64,000 nucleotides of DNA from Unio delphinus. Taxonomy: Eukaryota > Mollusca > Bivalvia > Unionida > Unionidae. A model generated the notes under the pieces. That model was not told where the DNA came from. It did no database searches and worked only from the letters and a program-made list of their open reading frames with translations. Position 1 is the first letter of the stretch; the number at the start of each line of letters is the position of its first letter. Position numbers and translations under genes: made by a program. Below, piece by piece: positions 12,000 through 26,075 of this stretch. The stretch is from contig JAQISU010001235.1 in the NCBI GenBank assembly GCA_029339505.1, positions 35,737,815 through 35,801,814 on the forward strand, read 5' to 3'.

Positions 12000-14150
12000 T
12001 GTAAATAATGAGATATAGTAAATGATATCTAGGCATAAGACCAAGAAAGCCATCATGCTGGCTTTTCACTTCTACAGTCCAAGATTCATTCTTACTTTAC
12101 GATACATACATAAAGTCTTTAGTTCTTCACAGTTTTATTGTTTCCCACACCTGAACAATGCTCTTATGCCAAAATCTTACCAGTTGGTAGAATTTTTAGA
12201 AATTGATTTAGAATTCAAATAATAGAATACAGCATGGACTTAAAAGTCCAGATAGATGTCACTCACATGGCTAACACTGATGTCAAAAACAAGAGTCCCT
12301 CAAGAGTCCCTGATATACTTAAAAGAATTTCCATGAATTCAAGAAGACCATTGCTTCATTTTAAATATTAAATGTTAAAACTATCGGATATTTTTCAGTG
12401 ATAATAAGATTTTCAAATTATCTGCTGCAATACACATTAGCTGTAAGCTTGGCACCATTTTCATTTAGGACAAAGTAGACATAATTTGTAACAGAATTGT
12501 TACCGAGTGGATGGTGGATTAAATGAACAACACAAACACAATATGTGAAAGAAAATATAAATTTATGAAATAAATTATTAATGAAAAATAATGATGTATC
12601 AACACAATAACTCATGCGTTCAACCCACAATTACACTCACAACCATTCACAATACATGAATAAATTAAATATTAATACAAAATAAAACACAGATACAAAG
12701 GAATCTCTTGGACTATACACAGATCCAAGGAACCTTTACAAAAGTTATATTAACGCAAGTATAAATTACGATAATAAACACAAACATCAAACTATACTAT
12801 CGCACGTATGGACTGCGACAACTAGCACGAACATATACATGTATTTAATCAAGTTGCTAACTTTTATTGAGATTCATGTAATCCCTTGAAATACTACTGT
12901 GATTTGAAGTAACTATGTAAATATAACAATGTATTCAATTATACTACAATTGCAACACACACATGTGTCTCGACCCTGTACAACCGTACGATTCACCAAC
13001 TATTGAATCGCCGCCCAGCTTCTCCGAAAACCTAGGGTTGACAAAATACTTTTATCGGTCACTTGCCCTTCATGGATCCACTACAGTTATACGTACAGAC
13101 AGCATACAGCATCTACTAGAACCAATGTTCCCAAATACCTAGATGCCACCCCGAATGTTTACACCTCTAGACAGCTCCGACACTCGGACTTCTAGATCTC
13201 CGGATATTTACACATCATGACAGATGTAGACGGACAGACAATCCGACAGACAGACAGTCAGATACCTCAATTTGATCTCACAATCAAACAGCACAATCAC
13301 GGCACAATCACTCACATTCAGCTACAATTCAGAGACATTCAGAGATGTTCAGCTACAAATCAGAGACGTTCAGCTACAATATCAGAGACGTTCCGCTACA
13401 ATATCAGCTACAATATCAGAGATGTTCCGCAACAAATCAGCTATGATATCAGAGATGCTCCGCTACAATATCAGCTACAATTTCAGCTACGATATCAAAG
13501 ATGCTCCGCTACAATATCAGCTACAATTTCAGCTACGATATCAAAGATGCTCCGCTACAATATCAGCTACAATTGCAGCTACGATATCAACTACAATAAA
13601 GAAGTCAAACTAATAGTAGTTGTTTCAAAAACAATCTAAAACTTAGATTACGCTATTGCATTTAAAGTCTAATAGTGACTAGTAATTCCAAATATTCCAC
13701 GTTTAAAATCTGCATTGTAATAAAGGCATCATTACATAAAATGATAAACTGAATAAAATTCACAATAAAACAAAATATAAATTTAACACTCACCCCTTTG
13801 GCTGGAGATAGAATGACGAGCTATCTTTCCTGTGATAAGATACTTTTGGTCCCGTAATATTTATCAGAAATATTCTGCCTTATATATCCTCGAATATGTG
13901 AGCAAAAATCACGGCAAAATTACTGTGCACCCCGTGAATCTAATGTTCCTGACTTCAAGTAATTCGTAGTAAGGCACATGCAAATCGTTACATGCCGCTT
14001 ACCTTGGGAAAAACCACTTATTCACCCCAGGTAACACATGTACGATGAAACAAAAAAAATGGTGAAATTAGTTTGTAATTCAAGAAGAAATAAATTCAAT
14101 TTTCGCCTAATTCTGTGACATCATTCAAAAAATATTTTTATAAAATCTCC
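12000..14150. other. Intron sequence with no recognised gene
   Basis: Includes a short copy of the dispersed repeat at about 12400-12500. A less AT-rich stretch at 12950-13260 and 13790-14060 looks like a separate insertion, because dispersed-repeat sequence resumes after it, but no terminal repeats or coding sequence could be found. Confidence 0.45.
13310..13605. repeat. Irregular 24-27 bp repeat (cagctacaatatcagagatg)
   Basis: About 12 imperfect copies, mixing cagctacaatatc, cagctacaatttc and cagagatgttccg segments. The overlapping 113- and 140-codon frames are repeat products, not genes. Confidence 0.85.
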
Positions 14151-15330
14151 AAGACATAATGATTATTCATTTAGTGGCAACATCTTAAAAACAGTCAGCA
14201 TTTTCATTTAGAACTTTGTGAAATCCCTGTCATAATTAATGATCATCCAGTCAGGGGGAGTAGTGGCATCAACATTTGTAAGATGGTTGTTATGGGGCAG
14301 CCATTCTGGAATTATGACTGGCACCATTTTCATTTAAAACTTGGTGAAAACTCCATGTGATATTTAATGAGCATCCATTCAAGGGCAGTAAGATTCTTAA
14401 GACAGTTGCCAGAGCCATACTGGCTCTGTGACTGCCACCATTTTTACTTAGGACTAACTAAGTATGATAACAAGTCTATCTGTTTAAGTATGATAACAAG
14501 TTTATCTGTGGACATCCCATGTTGATACTGCCAGTGCAATGGTGAAGAATAGAGCTAATAATATTTTCAACCAATGACTTTCCATTCAGGAGAAGAAGCA
14601 AAAAACAATATTTTCAAGATGGCTGCTATGATGACATATTGGATGTTAGATGGGTGCCATTTTCATTTAGAACCAAAAGGACATCATAAGAAGTCTTCTG
14701 TTGAAAATCACCTGTCAATGTGGTTTTCTGTTCAAACGGAGGTGTGATAACAAGATTTTAAACTGGCTGCCATGGTGGTCATATTTGATGTTAGATCAGC
14801 ACCATACCAGCTTGATAACTATATGAAGTCTTTTAGTGAAAACACCATGCTGGATTGACCATCCATTCAGGTGTAACAATAACAAGATTTTCAAGATGAC
14901 TACAGCAGATGCCATTTTGGAGTGTCAGATGCCATACTGGATGTCAGATCCACATCATTTCATTTACAGTCAAGAAAACATCATCAAATGTCAGTGATAT
15001 CCCATTCTGATATGACCATCCATACTGAAGGACAAGCAATAACACAATTTTCAAGACTGTGGCCACATTATATGTTAGATCAAACCATTTTTACATAGAA
15101 CCAGCAAGAAAGCATAAGAAATCTTTTATTAAAATCTCATGTTAATAAAACCACCCCACTAAGGAAGAGTAGTGATACAATTTTCTATAGAGTTGCTCCA
15201 TGCAGCACCATTTTCACCTAAAACAGTCCAAAGAAGTCTGTGCAGCACTATTTTCATCTAAAACAGACCATGTGAAGAATGTGTGTGCAAAGTTTTCAAA
15301 GCAATCCTCCAAGTTGTTTAGCAGGAGTAG
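14150..15330 (+). repeat. Diverged dispersed repeat, tandem-like cluster
   Basis: At least six diverged units of roughly 140-190 bp in one orientation. Each is a chain of an aagattttcaagatggctgc-like start, an attggatgtcagat-like stretch, ggcaccattttcatttagaac, a cataagaagtctt-like stretch, and catgttgatatgaccatcca. Conservation is low, indicating age. The sequence resembles an old satellite rather than a protein-coding transposon. No target duplication was recognised. Confidence 0.7.
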
Positions 15331-15621
15331 AAAAAACAAGCTTGTGAACAAGAAATGACAAATGGAAAATAGAAAACAGACCATCCCATATGCACATCTG
15401 AACTATGACCAGTAGAGCTAAAAATAATAAATGCAGGGCAGTTGGTCAAATTATATTGGCCATTAGAATGTTATTGTCAAGTTTAATCAAATTATGAAAA
15501 GCAATTTTTTAGAACTTATGTAAAGGTTTCTTAGTGTTAGAAGCAAATGTGTCTAATTTGATAAATATTGTTATTAAATTTGCTAAAAAGAATTAAAATC
15601 ACAATAGAAAACTGGACTGAC

Positions 15622-15853
15622 CTGTTGCTGGAGAGACAGTACACCTTTCTTGTGACTCAGGACTAAAATAGCCTTGGTTGTTCTGGAATCGAATTTTAAT
15701 GCAGTATCTTGTGGCTGGTTCAAGTTTTGGAATGGAGATTTGTTTCTCTGTGTCTCCTGCAAGATGTGTTACCAGGAGTTCGGGTTCCCCAGATGAAATC
15801 AAGATCTGGTATCGTTGGATGCTGTCACAGTTCCAAGTGGACTTATCTGGGTC
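15622..15853 (-). CDS. FN3-domain exon (second FN3, second part)
   Basis: Encodes DPDKSTWNCDSIQRYQILI, then the IPKLEPATRYCIKIRF motif (Leu-x-Pro-x-Thr-x-Tyr) and NNQGYFSPESQERCTV, the C to G strands of an FN3 domain. Acceptor tttcag and donor gtcagt bracket 232 nt, phase 0 in and phase 1 out. Joined to the exon at 17892-17983 it completes one FN3 domain of 324 nt. Two Cys may form a disulphide within the domain. Confidence 0.87.
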
Positions 15854-16500
15854 CTGAAACATGTGGATGTCAAGGACTTTATGGACTAACTAAATGGTTG
15901 CTATTGCTGCTAGAAGTCATTTCTTTAGTACCAAAGAATGTTTTGGTGATGTTTAGTACAACTGAGTAAGAAATCTGCAGACCTTACAAAATAACTGTAA
16001 ACAAACTTTGGACACAACCAGTAGCCTAATAAAAACTTGAAAATCTCAGAAGCATAAGAAATGATTGTGTTTGATATGATATAATGATAATTGTTCTAGG
16101 TTGTTGCTGTTATTGTTACTGCTTTTCTTTAACCTCATATTTATTATTTATTCAACTCATTTGGAACTGAACAACGCAAGTGTCTGTGCATGATGAAATA
16201 CAAAATGAGAATGGTGAGTACTTTTATTCACATGATGTTTTTAATATTTGTCAATAATGAAGAAAAAACATAGTGAACTTATCAATATTTCTTTCATGGA
16301 TCCCTATGCAAAATACAAAATGAGAATTGTGTGTACTATTTTTTACATTGTCTTTATAATTTGTGTCAGTAATCAAGCAACAACACTGTGAACTTATCCA
16401 TATTTCTTTTCTTTTCATCTCTATTTCAACACATTTAGTACACAAATCACACTGCTATCTATATGACCAGCTGATATATAGAATAAATAAACAAGAGTCC
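15854..16500. other. Intron; contains a diverged tandem duplication of about 125 bp
   Basis: The segment from about 16195 (gaaatacaaaatgagaatgg ... tgaacttatcaatatttctt) repeats with changes from about 16310. No coding signal. Confidence 0.5.
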
Positions 16501-17480
16501 CAAAATGGGACTGATGATCTGCTGGGCAACAGGAATTCAAGATAAGACCATCTCTTTCATTTAACTGTCAAGTGCTGAAAACTGTCTCATATTCTTCAAT
16601 GATAACAAGAATATGAAATTAGCTGTTAAGATACTGGGTATACTGGCTATCAGATTAACACCATTTTTATTTAGGACAAAGTAACAATTATCGTAAGTCT
16701 TTTGGTGAAAAATTAATCTCACAACGATCATCCATACATGGGACATAGTGACAGCATGATTTTCAAGACAACCATAATGGCAGCCATATTGAAACTAAAA
16801 TTGGCACCAATTTCATGTTGCCTAACCATCTATTTAAAAGTATTAGAGATACTATTTTCAAGATAGCTGTCAATGTGGCTATAATGACAGTAATCATTTT
16901 CATTTCACACCAAGTACCACAAGAACATCTCAGATGAAAACTCCTTGCCATAATGATGGTAATCATTTTCATTGCGGACCAAGTACCACAAGAACATCTC
17001 AGATGAAAACCCCATGCCATAATGATGGTAATCATTTTCATTGTAGACCAAGTACCACAAGAACATCTCAGATGAAAACCCCATGCCATAATGATGGTAA
17101 TCATTTTCATTGTAGACCAAGTGCTATAAGAACAACTCAGATGAAAACCCCATGCCATAATGATGACTGCTGTAGAAGCCATAATGGATGTCAAAGCAGC
17201 CTATATTGATTTAGGATCAAATGAACATCATTAGAAGTCATTTAGTGAAATCTTCATATGATTATCCATTCAGGAGTACTGATAACAAGATGGCCTTTGT
17301 GGCATGCATACAGGACATCATATCAGCAGCATTTTTATTTTCAGACATCATGAGAAGTCTTTTAATGAAAACCACATGTTGCAATGACCACCCATTCTGG
17401 AGGAGCAGACGTAACAAGACTGGAGGTCAGAGTAACACCATTTTCATTAAGAACCAACTTAACCATGGGTGAATGTGCGA
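16500..17480 (+). repeat. Diverged dispersed repeat, cluster with an internal minisatellite
   Basis: The same motif chain as at 14.2-15.3 kb (ttttcaagacaaccataatg, ggcaccaatttcat, ccattctggaggag). It is followed by a (GACA)n run at 17530-17553, and 17556-17891 holds nothing recognised. Confidence 0.7.
16880..17165. repeat. 69 bp minisatellite, four copies
   Basis: caagtaccacaagaacatct recurs at 69-bp spacing (16911, 16980, 17049, 17118). It has grown inside one unit of the dispersed repeat. Because 69 is a multiple of three, open frames of 71-143 codons appear on both strands; these are not genes. Confidence 0.92.
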
Positions 17481-17891
17481 AAAGTTTCATGGCAATGTTC
17501 CAAGTAGTTTTCAAAGAGTTGTGCTAATAGACAGACAGACAGACAGACAGACAATGGATGATATTATTGATAATAATGTGCAATGTATCTGACATATATT
17601 AGTTACAAAAATTCACACTGAGAGAGTTATGTCTCTAAAAACTTGGCAAAATCAGAACTACAACAAACAATTAGCTGCAATTTAGTTCTGTATTTATTTA
17701 CCTGGCCTACTTACTCACGTACAAAGTTCCATTTGTGGTTTGCATCAAAGAGGTAAATATAAACTATGACCAAAATAATTTTGTTTATCATATCCATAGT
17801 CTTGAATGTTAAGTTTTAATCATAAGAAATGTAACTAATTTGGGAAGAAAACAAGAAAGGCAAGTTTTCAACATATTGAGTCATGATGCAC

Positions 17892-17983
17892 CTGCCACTT
17901 GACAACCAGCCGTGTTTTGGGATAAGTCTTATTGTACTGTAGCTCTCCAACAACCGATGTTATCTCCGCACTTTTGCTTGGAT
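17892..17983 (-). CDS. FN3-domain exon (second FN3, first part)
   Basis: A 92-nt exon between acceptor ttacttcag and donor g|gtgcat encodes PSKSAEITSVVGELQ, then KTYPKTRLVVKWQ, the A and B strands of an FN3 domain ending with its characteristic Trp. It enters in phase 1 and leaves in phase 0, matching the exon at 15622-15853, whose first residues continue the domain. The exon is too short to stand out as an open frame; phase match and domain continuity are the evidence. Confidence 0.8.
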
Positions 17984-18063
17984 CTGAAGTAAAGAAGAAA
18001 TTATCATGGAAAATAATTTAATTTTACAAAATTATTTTTGTATATATATCGATTAATGTTTAT

Positions 18064-19325
18064 ATACAATGATGAGTAAAACTAAAAATCTCATCTACTA
18101 GCCATCTAAACAACAATAACAATGATGAGTAAAACTAAAAATCTCATCTACTAGCCATCTAAACATCAATAACAATGATGAGTAAAACTAAAAATCTCAT
18201 CTACTATCCATCTAAACAACAATAACAATGATGAGTAAAACTAAAAATCTCATCTACTAGCCATCTAAACATCAATAACAATGATGAGTAAAACTAAAAA
18301 TCTCATCTACTATCCATCTAAACAACAATAACAATGATGAGTAAAACTAAAAATCTCATCTACTAGCCATCTAAACAACAATAACAATGATGATTAAAAC
18401 TAAAAATCCCATCTACTAGCCATCTAAACAACAATAATAATGATGAATACATGTAGAACTAAAAATCTCATCTACTAGCCATCTAAACAACAATAATAAT
18501 GATGAATACATGTAAAACTAGCAATCTCATCTACTAGCCATCTAAAATACAATAACAATGATGAGTAAAACTAAAAATCTTATCTACTAGCCATCTAAAC
18601 ATCAATAACAATGATGAGTAGAACTAAAAATCTCATCTACTAGCCATCTAAACAACAATAACAATGATGAGTAAAACTAAAAATCTCATCTACTAGCCAT
18701 CTAAACAACAATAATACTGATGAGTACATGTAAAACTAAAAATCTCATCTACTAGCCATCTAAACAACAATAACAATGATGAGTACATATAGAACTAAAA
18801 ATCTCATCTACTAGCCATCTAAAATACAATAAAAATGAGTAGAACTAAAAATCTCATCTATTAGTCATCAAAACAACAATAATAATGAGTAGAACTAAAA
18901 ATCTCATCTAGTAGCCATCTAAACAACAATAGCAATGATGAAAACAGTATAACCTGTCTTTAAAGACCATCGCTTCTGCCAAAAACTAATGGTCTCTCAA
19001 GATAGGTGGTCTCTCAACAGGTAATAACACTATATAATAAATACGTCTGTGCATGGAAATAATGATCTTTCAAAACAGGTGGTCTCTCATAGCAGTGGTC
19101 ACACTAGACAGGTTTTACTGTATAACTAAAACTTTCATCCACTGGCCATTTAAACAGCAATAATAATGTTGAGTACATGTAGAACTCAAAATCTCATCTA
19201 CTAGCCATTTAAACAATAATAATAATAATGAGTAAAACTAAAACTCTCATCTGCTAGCCATCTAAACAACAATAACAATGATGAGTACATATAGAACTAA
19301 AAATCTCATCTACTAACCATCTGTC
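18064..19325. repeat. 53 bp minisatellite, about 20 copies
   Basis: The unit is aacaatgatgagtaaaacta plus aaaatctcatctactagcca and tctaaacaac. It is interrupted at 18949-19128 by the dispersed tggtctctca repeat, and stray copies occur again at 20290-20430. Confidence 0.92.
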
Positions 19326-19329
19326 ATGG

Positions 19330-20285
19330 CACAGGAGAAACCAGATGTTAGCATGGGTGTGTTAAACCCTGAGGCTATAATTTCCCGCCAACAAAATGTC
19401 TTAGGTGTCCAGCGAGCTTAATTGAAACAGCCATAAAACTCAAGGCATGTGGTTCGTTTTGCCTAAGTCAGCTACGTAACCTTGTTCACAGGTAAGTGGC
19501 GATTCTTGTTCAGTCAAGGCATCGTCCAAAATTTTATTGTAGACAGCTTTGATAGACGGATGGGAGGGGCGATGTCAGATCATTAGGAACCAACCTCTAA
19601 TCAGAATTGAGTTAGGCATGCCAGACATTAGAATCTTAAGTTAAAATATATCATCTTGAGAATCAAAAGTTAGTAGTGTTTCAAATTTGGTGGGACAAGG
19701 CAAATAATAACTTACTCCGTGACCATTCGTAATGGCAGAATTATTCAAGGAATAATCAGGAAGCTTCTAAACAGAAGCTTTTAGGGACCAGAGGGAAGTA
19801 CTAAATGCAGTGGTCCAAGTCTCTAGGAGACAAAGAGGAGATAGAAGGAAGTTTGAGGGACCAGAGGGAATTACCCCAGCTGTGACTGGAGTCTCTGGGA
19901 GACAAAAGTGAGAAGGAAAGACAGAGGGAGGAGTAGAAGGGATAGCAGAGGAAGATGAAGGAAGAGAAGAACATACAGATGAGTAGGATTCAGGACAGAA
20001 GGAAAAATTACACACTAATTCAAAGGATGAACTAGGCCATCACTTGGTGGAGTGATATGATATTAGCTTAATTGTATTTGAGAGATTAATGTTTAAATTA
20101 TATTAAATTGTTGTTATTTAAAATTTCAGTTTGTCTATTCATTAATTTAACTATCGGTACTGCTGACTGGGGACTCAGAGTTTTGCATCTCTCTATCACT
20201 ACTTCAATTTCTGACAAAAACAAGCCAGGGCATGTATTCTATATTAATTTAAATAAATTGGAAGCATTCCATCCATAAAAGGGAA
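19330..20285. other. No recognised gene
   Basis: Slightly more GC-rich than the surroundings. A purine-rich stretch (19790-19990) has several gagggaccagagggaa/gtctctgggagacaaa duplications and yields an open minus-strand frame of low complexity that I do not consider a gene. It could be a remnant of an unidentified transposon. Confidence 0.45.
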
Positions 20286-20489
20286 GCACATAAACCTTTA
20301 CACCATCTAAACAACAATTGCAATGATGAGTACATGTAGAACTAAAAATCTCATCTAATAACAATCTATACAACAATAATACTGATAAGTAGAACAAAAA
20401 AACTCATCTACTAGCCATCAAAACAACAATAATAATAACCAAAAGACCTAAAATTCTAAAATACTGTCTCTTGTACACCTTAATAGGTT

Positions 20490-20960
20490 TGAAGAACAAA
20501 TGACTTGGGCACTGGCATTGTAAGGATGGACATTGTGAGTCCCACTTAAAAGGACGGATGTTGTGAGCTCCAATTATGGTAAGGCCAAACAATGTAAACC
20601 TTAAATATATTGTTAGGACAGAAGCTGTGAGCCCCAATTACAATGTAAGAAAGGAAGTTGTGACCCCCACTTATATTCCTAAGTCAGACATTGTGAGCCC
20701 CACTTCATTGTAAGGACAGACATTGTGAGCCCTACTTATAAGGTAAGGACAGACATTGTGAGCCCCACTTACATTGTAAGGATAGACATTGTGAGCCTCA
20801 TTTACAAGGTAAGGACAGACATTGTGAGCCCACTTTTATTGTAAGGAGAGACATTGTGAACCCCATATATATGTTAAGGATAGACATTGTGAGCCACAAT
20901 TACATTGTAAGGACAGACATTGTGAGCCCACTTACATTGTAAGGACAGACATTGAAGTTG
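20490..20960. repeat. About 33 bp minisatellite
   Basis: gtaaggacagacattgtgag plus ccccacttacatt, about 13 diverged copies. Confidence 0.9.
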
Positions 20961-21169
20961 TGACTTTATAAATGAGACATTTTACACCCAAAATAAATTG
21001 TAGATCAATTATGATCACAAATCTAAATTACAAACTATCTGAGTGAACCAATTTTATCCAAACCTTGATATACTATATATTATTGGAACCCCAAAATATG
21101 AACTAATGCCATAGTATGGAAGTGAACCATTCTAGAAGCATGTTGACATGAAACTTCATAATCATTTTC

Positions 21170-23895
21170 ATAGTAAATGATAATTATTTTTGTAAATCGT
21201 AATTATAATAATTTAAAGTGATCTTTATTTTTGTAAATCATAATCATAATAATTTAAAGTGATGTTTATTTGTAAATCGTAATCATAATAATTTAAAGTG
21301 ATGTTTATTTGTAAATCATAATCATAATAATTTAAAGTGATCTTTATTTGTAAATGATAATCATAATAATTTAAAGTGATGTTTATTTGTAAATCGTAAT
21401 CATAATAATTTAAAGTGATCTTTATTTGTAAATCATAATCATAATAATTTAAAGTGATGTTTATTTGTAAATCGTAATCATAATAATTTAAAGTGATCTT
21501 TATTTGTAAATCGTAATCATAATAATTTAAAGTGATGTTTATTTGTAAATCGTAATTATAATAATTTAAAGTGATGTTTATTTGTAAATCATAATCATAA
21601 TAATTTAAAGTGATCTTTATTTGTAAATCGTAATCATAATAATTTAAAGTGATGTTTATTTGTAAATCATAATCATAATAATTTAAAGTGATCTTTATTT
21701 GTAAATCATAATCATAATAATTTAAAGTGATCTTTATTTTTGTAAATCGTAATTATAATAATTTAAAGTGATGTTTATTTGTAAATCATAATCATAATAA
21801 TTTAAAGTGATCTTTATTTTTGTAAATCGTAATTATAATAATTTAAAGTGATGTTTATTTGTAAATCATAATCATAATAATTTAAAGTGATCTTTATTTT
21901 TGTAAATCGTAATTATAATAATTTAAAGTGATCTTTATTTTTGTAAATCGTAATCATAATAATTTAAAGTGATGTTTATTTGTAAATCATAATCATAATA
22001 ATTTAAAGTGATCTTTATTTTTGTAAATCGTAATCATAATAATTTAAAGTGATGTTTATTTGTAAATCATAATCATAATAATTTAAAGTGATCTTTATTT
22101 TTGTAAATCGTAATTATAATAATTTAAAGTGATGTTTATTTGTAAATCATAATCATAATAATTTAAATTGATCTTTATTTTTGTAAATCGTAATTATAAT
22201 AATTTAAAGTGATCTTTATTTTTGTAAATCGTAATTATAATAATTTAAAGTGATCTTTATTTTTGTAAATCGTAATCATAATAATTTAAAGTGATCTTTA
22301 TTTGTAAATCATAATCATAATAATTTAAAGTGATCTTTATTTTTGTAAATCGTAATCATAATAATTTAAAGTGATGTTTATTTGTAAATCATAATCATAA
22401 TAATTTAAAGTGATCTTTATTTTTGTAAATCGTAATCATAATAATTTAAAGTGATGTTTATTTGTAAATCATAATCATAATAATTTAAAGTGATCTTTAT
22501 TTTTGTAAATCGTAATCATAATAATTTAAAGTGATGTTTATTTGTAAATCATAATCATAATAATTTAAAGTGATGTTTATTTGTAAATCGTAATCATAAT
22601 AATTTAAAGTGATCTTTATTTTTGTAAATCGTAATCATAATAATTTAAAGTGATGTTTATTTGTAAATCATAATCATAATAATTTAAAGTGATCTTTATT
22701 TGTAAATCGTAATCATAATAATTTAAAGTGATGTTTATTTGTAAATCATAATCATAATAATTTAAAGTGATCTTTATTTGTAAATCATAATCATAATAAT
22801 TTAAAGTGATCTTTATTTTTGTAAATCGTAATTATAATAATTTAAAGTGATGTTTATTTGTAAATCATAATCATAATAATTTAAAGTGATCTTTATTTTT
22901 GTAAATCGTAATTATAATAATTTAAAGTGATGTTTATTTGTAAATCATAATCATAATAATTTAAAGTGATCTTTATTTTTGTAAATCGTAATTATAATAA
23001 TTTAAAGTGATCTTTATTTTTGTAAATCGTAATCATAATAATTTAAAGTGATGTTTATTTGTAAATCATAATCATAATAATTTAAAGTGATCTTTATTTG
23101 TAAATCATAATCATAATAATTTAAAGTGATGTTTATTTGTAAATCATAATCATAATAATTTAAAGTGATCTTTATTTTTGTAAATCGTAATTATAATAAT
23201 TTAAAGTGATGTTTATTTGTAAATCATAATCATAATAATTTAAAGTGATCTTTATTTTTGTAAATCGTAATTATAATAATTTAAAGTGATCTTTATTTTT
23301 TTAAATCGTAATCATAATAATTTAAAGTGATGTTTATTTGTAAATCATAATCATAATAATTTAAAGTGATGTTTATTTGTAAATCATAATCATAATAATT
23401 TAAAGTGATCTTTATTTGTAAATCATAATCATAATAATTTAAAGTGATGTTTATTTGTAAATCATAATCATAATAATTTAAAGTGATCTTTATTTGTAAA
23501 TCGTAATCATAATAATTTCAAGTGATCTTTATTTGTAAATCATAATCATAATAATTTAAAGTGATGTTTATTTGTAAATCGTAATCATAATAATTTAAAG
23601 TGATCTTTATTTTTGTAAATCATAATCATAATAATTTAAAGTGATGTTTATTTGTAAATCATAATCATAATAATTTAAAGTGATCTTTATTTGTAAATCA
23701 TAATCATAATAATTTAAAGTGATCTTTATTTGTAAATCATAATCATAATAATTTAAAGTGATCTTTATTTTTGTAAATCATAATCATAATAATTTAAAGT
23801 GATGTTTATTTGTAAATCGTAATCATAATAATTTAAAGTGATGTTTATTTGTAAATCATAATCATAATAATTTAAAATGATGTTTATTTGTAAAT
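21170..23895. repeat. 2.7 kb minisatellite with alternating 38 and 41 bp units, about 69 copies
   Basis: The unit is cataataatttaaagtgatc plus tttatttttgtaaatcgtaat. Short forms lack ttt in the T run. Units differ in gatctttatt/gatgtttatt, aatcat/aatcgt and aattat/aatcat, often alternating in pairs, which suggests a dimeric higher-order unit. About 85% A+T. Confidence 0.95.
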
Positions 23896-24151
23896 TGCAA
23901 CAGAATATGCATATGTACTAATAAAGTGTATAATCAATAATAATCAAACACTTGTATAAATTAAAACACATTCAAAATTGACACCCAATACCGCCAATTT
24001 ATGTAACATAATAAACTTAATTGAAAAATTATGAACACCTAATACATGTATCGCTAATTTATGTAACAATAACTTAATTTTAAAAATATGAACACATTCA
24101 AAACTGACACCTGTATGTAACATAAAAATTTAATTTAAAAAATATGCCTAC

Positions 24152-24484
24152 CAGCACATTTTGTCCTGACATAAATGATTGGTCCAGGTAAGCCATCGAC
24201 TGTGTCTGCCTCTCTCCGTACCGTGATATAGATGGCATACTCTGTGTTTGGTATTAAGTTTTTCAATGTATGGTTGCAGGTGGCACCACATGCTATCTGG
24301 GTCACAACACCATATGTGCGGAATACAAGGTCACCATTTGTCCGTGCCCAGACACTATACCATAAAATAGGTGGGTCACCAGTATCCCCTCTAGCTCTGT
24401 CCCAGGAAGGCCATTCCATAGGAATTTCTGTTCCAGTAACAAATTCTTCTACAATGTTGGGTGCACTAATCAATACTGGACGTT
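24152..24484 (-). CDS. FN3-domain exon (first FN3)
   Basis: A 333-nt exon, phase 1 at both ends, with acceptor cttacag and donor gtaggc. It encodes a complete FN3-like domain: RPVLISAPNIVEEFV, IPMEWPSWDRA (B-strand Trp), ILWYSVWAR (C strand), LKNLIPNTEYAIYITVR (Leu-x-Pro-x-Thr-x-Tyr signature) and GPIIYVRTKCA (G strand). Asn-His-Thr is a possible N-glycosylation site. Intact, with strong domain signature and splice signals. Confidence 0.9.
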
Positions 24485-24962
24485 CTGTAAGACGTTATAA
24501 ATGCAAACAAACACCTTGATGTTCTGTAAGACATTATAAATGCATTATAAATGCAAACAAAAATATTGCCTAACAAAGGTTATTTAGAAAAATCGTTTTT
24601 TTTCAAGGATGAAGAACTGCCAAGATGTTTCAATGAAATGGTTTGAAAGCCATACTTTGAACAGAAACAAGAATAATTCTTTTTAATAGAATATAACTAA
24701 TAAAAGTTTGATAATAACACCTGTTATGTGTATCTATATTTTTTTTTACTCCTGGTACATGATTTGATCTAATTTTTGTAATTTTCATACATGGCTGTAA
24801 ATTTGTTACAGATCATCTTTAGTTATATTTTGCTACATGACTAGGGTCTCTTTTATTAAAGCATTATATATAGGATCAATAAATAAAACATTACTAATAA
24901 TAAGACTGTTTGATGACTTTGGGTTAATTTCTCATTGACTGGTGGTGTTTGAACAGTTCTAG

Positions 24963-25115
24963 AACAATTAAGTAATTTCCCATTGGATGGGTTAGGTCAC
25001 ATGTTTAAGTAATTTCCCATTGGATGGGTTAGGTCACATGTTTAATTAATTTCCCGTTGGATGGGTTAGGTCACATGTTTAAGTAATTTCCCATTGGATA
25101 GGTTAGGTCACATAT
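24963..25115. repeat. 37 bp minisatellite, four copies
   Basis: aagtaatttcccattggatg plus ggttaggtcacatgttt. The flanks 24485-24962 and 25116-25492 hold no recognised feature. Confidence 0.9.
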
Positions 25116-25492
25116 TTAAGCAATTTCAAAATTAACGGAGTTGTAATATCTGTCACATGGTGTATGTTGTGAAATATAGTTGTAGTAGGTGTTTATAAGA
25201 AAAGAACTGACCAATCAGACACATTCCTAAATTGGAGTCATTACTCTTATATCTTGGATTCATGTTGTAAGTCTGAAGACATGTTTTATGTTGTAAATAT
25301 ACTTGGATATTATTCAGGGGGAGAAACATTTCTGTTCTGGATTTCTGGACAATGCCATTTTGACATCATCACAATTATAGGTGCATCGGTACATTTCTAA
25401 TATTGAAATTTATATGAATGTTTTCATTCTTTTGGACTTTAATAGAACTTTGTCAGGATTATTTTGGATTCACTTTATAATACTGTAAATTG

Positions 25493-25718
25493 CTCTCACA
25501 TATTCATTTATGACTCTCACATATTCATTTATGACTCACATATTCATTTATGACTCTCACATATTCATTTATGACTCACATATTCATTTATGACTCTCAC
25601 ATATTCATTTATGACTCACATATTCATTTATGACTCACATATTCATTTATGACTCACATATTCATTTATGACTCTTACATATTCATTTATGACTCTCACA
25701 TATTCATTTATGACTCAC
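25493..25718. repeat. 19-22 bp minisatellite, about 11 copies
   Basis: cacatattcatttatgactc with or without an extra tc. No feature was seen from 25719 to 26075. Confidence 0.92.
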
Positions 25719-26075
25719 ATAACTAAATTATTTAAGTTTTAGAAAAACTGGATGGTTGTGCTTCTTTCTTTAACTTAGTTTATAGAGTTGTTACACACTT
25801 ATCTAATGCAGCAAATAATCTTGAATATTTCAAAAGACATATTCAGTACTAACAATATTAACCATTAAAGAAAGTAAAGCTGTACTATCAAGAACTCCAG
25901 ACAGCGAACTTATAGATCTGAATTTATCGGTGTTTCATCCCCAATGGCTACTAATTTAAATTACACATGTAAAACAGTTTATATTTTAAAAAATTCAAAG
26001 TAACACCATAAGAAATCTTTGTTTTTGACAAGAAAGTAAATTTTTTTTAACAAATTTATAAAATTCCATGTTTAC

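Noticed and set aside
12490..14060. DNA transposon or LTR element filling the gap in the dispersed repeat
   Set aside because: I looked for terminal inverted or long terminal repeats and for coding sequence and found neither with confidence.
16763..17209. Frames of 143, 71 and 91 codons on both strands
   Set aside because: Products of the 69-bp tandem repeat within an old dispersed repeat.
19767..20015. 82-codon Ser/Pro-rich minus-strand frame
   Set aside because: Low-complexity purine/pyrimidine duplications; no splice context or domain.
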